Assembly (NCBI GenBank): GCA_964607445.1
Contig: CAZSKN010000064.1
Location: 1-6,845 of the forward strand
Length of the DNA: 6,845 nt
Origin: CALCKU01 sp964607445
Lineage (GTDB): Bacteria > Pseudomonadota > Alphaproteobacteria > Caulobacterales > Maricaulaceae
Direction: 5' to 3'
Position numbers and translations under genes: made by a program. The number at the start of each line of letters is the position of its first letter. Positions within the stretch are counted from its first letter, which is position 1. Below the pieces are notes generated by a model. It was given only the letters and a program-made list of their open reading frames with translations, had not been told where the DNA came from and searched no databases. Below are positions 6,363 through 6,845 of this stretch, piece by piece.

Positions 6363-6845
6363 TTAAATAACAACAGTCACATCTTCATCGATCAATAGCG
6401 TAGCGCCACCATTCGTATAGACGTCATAGACTTGCCCATCGACATTTTGCGTAGAGCCATCAGTCGTAAACCCTGCCGCATTCACCGTATCATCAGCATC
6501 CCCCAAGACCAAAAGCTGATCCGTGGTTGAAGACAGGTCAAGAAGATCCGCAAGCTCAAGCGTCAATGTGTTTGCACTGTCACCCGAGATATCGATACGC
6601 TCGATATCTGTGATATTGGCATTATCGATGGCAGTAAGATCAAGCGTGATAGAACCAGACCCCAATGTAAGTGTATCGACATCTCCTGCACCATCTCCAC
6701 CAGTTACAGTTGTGCTATCTGACACCAAATCAGCAACTGTGGAACTATCTGCAAATGTATTGGTCGTAGTTTCACTCACATTACCAGCAACATCTTCCGC
6801 TGTTACATTGATGGTGTCGCCAGGCGCAACGGCCGTCGTTGGAGA
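6363..6845 (-). CDS. C-terminal end of a large Ig-like repeat exoprotein/adhesin, likely T1SS substrate (N-terminus beyond right edge)
   Basis: An open frame of 160 residues ends at TAA 6363-6365 and continues past the right edge. The GTG at 6777-6779 is only an internal valine, because the frame is open upstream of it. The first 30 or so visible residues (APGDTINVTAEDVAGNVSET) look like the end of a bacterial Ig-like domain, with the typical D-x-AGN-x-S motif, which suggests tandem Ig-like repeats further out. The rest is an acidic, Thr/Asp/Leu-rich terminal domain with ITDIERIDISGDSANTLTL, then LLDLSSTTDQLLVLGDADD, then GQVYDVYTNGGATLLID, ending EDVTVVI. I recognise this layout from the C-termini of large T1SS-secreted adhesins of the Bap/Lap type, where the last part carries the uncleaved secretion signal. 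The visible part has no Lys, His or Cys and one Arg. Adjacency to a complete T1SS supports it as the substrate. Total size and any N-terminal retention module are unseen. Confidence 0.85.
   Translation of the reverse strand, partial: SPTTAVAPGDTINVTAEDVAGNVSETTTNTFADSSTVADLVSDSTTVTGGDGAGDVDTLTLGSGSITLDLTAIDNANITDIERIDISGDSANTLTLELADLLDLSSTTDQLLVLGDADDTVNAAGFTTDGSTQNVDGQVYDVYTNGGATLLIDEDVTVVI

Noticed and set aside
6363..6779. Treating the right-hand gene as a small complete protein of 138 residues starting at GTG 6779
   Set aside because: The frame stays open to the window edge and the upstream codons continue an Ig-like domain; no ribosome site precedes the GTG. It is the end of a longer protein.

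Overview
The window carries a type I secretion system (T1SS) flanked by two genes whose products look like its substrates. An outer-membrane TolC-family gene together with an inner-membrane ABC exporter and its HlyD-family adaptor means a Gram-negative bacterium. Base composition is moderate (roughly mid-40s % GC by eye). The combination of an LssB/LapB-like ABC protein, a short HlyD and Ig-like/RTX exoproteins is common in marine proteobacteria. An alphaproteobacterium is a guess only; no taxonomic marker is present.

Layout from left to right. 1-890 (minus): the first 296 residues of an RTX-type, calcium-binding repeat protein, running off the left edge. 891-1238: non-coding gap with several inverted repeats. 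1239-2411 (minus): HlyD-family membrane fusion protein. 2386-4548 (minus): ABC permease/ATPase with a degenerate C39-like N-terminal domain, overlapping the HlyD gene by 26 bp. 4549-4739: divergent control region. 4740-6122 (plus): TolC-family outer-membrane channel with an apparent lipoprotein signal. 6123-6362: convergent gap holding a terminator for the last gene. 6363-6845 (minus): the C-terminal 160 residues of a larger Ig-like-repeat exoprotein or adhesin, running off the right edge.

How the parts fit: the ABC protein (energy and inner-membrane channel), HlyD (periplasmic bridge) and TolC protein (outer-membrane exit) make up all three parts of a T1SS. The right-hand protein ends in an acidic, glycine/threonine-rich domain with a hydrophobic last few residues, as expected of a T1SS substrate. 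The left-hand RTX protein lies downstream of the ABC-HlyD pair on the same strand and lacks an N-terminal signal peptide, also as expected of a T1SS substrate. By analogy with Lap/Bap-type systems, the likely job is export of a large surface adhesin plus a smaller RTX protein. Substrate assignment is inference from gene position and sequence type.

I see no insertion sequence, CRISPR array, tRNA or rRNA. The main points for a second look are the lipobox on the TolC protein, the altered ABC signature motif, a duplicated module and an exact 12-bp-period linker in the RTX protein, and a palindrome plus mirrored 7-mers in the divergent promoter region.
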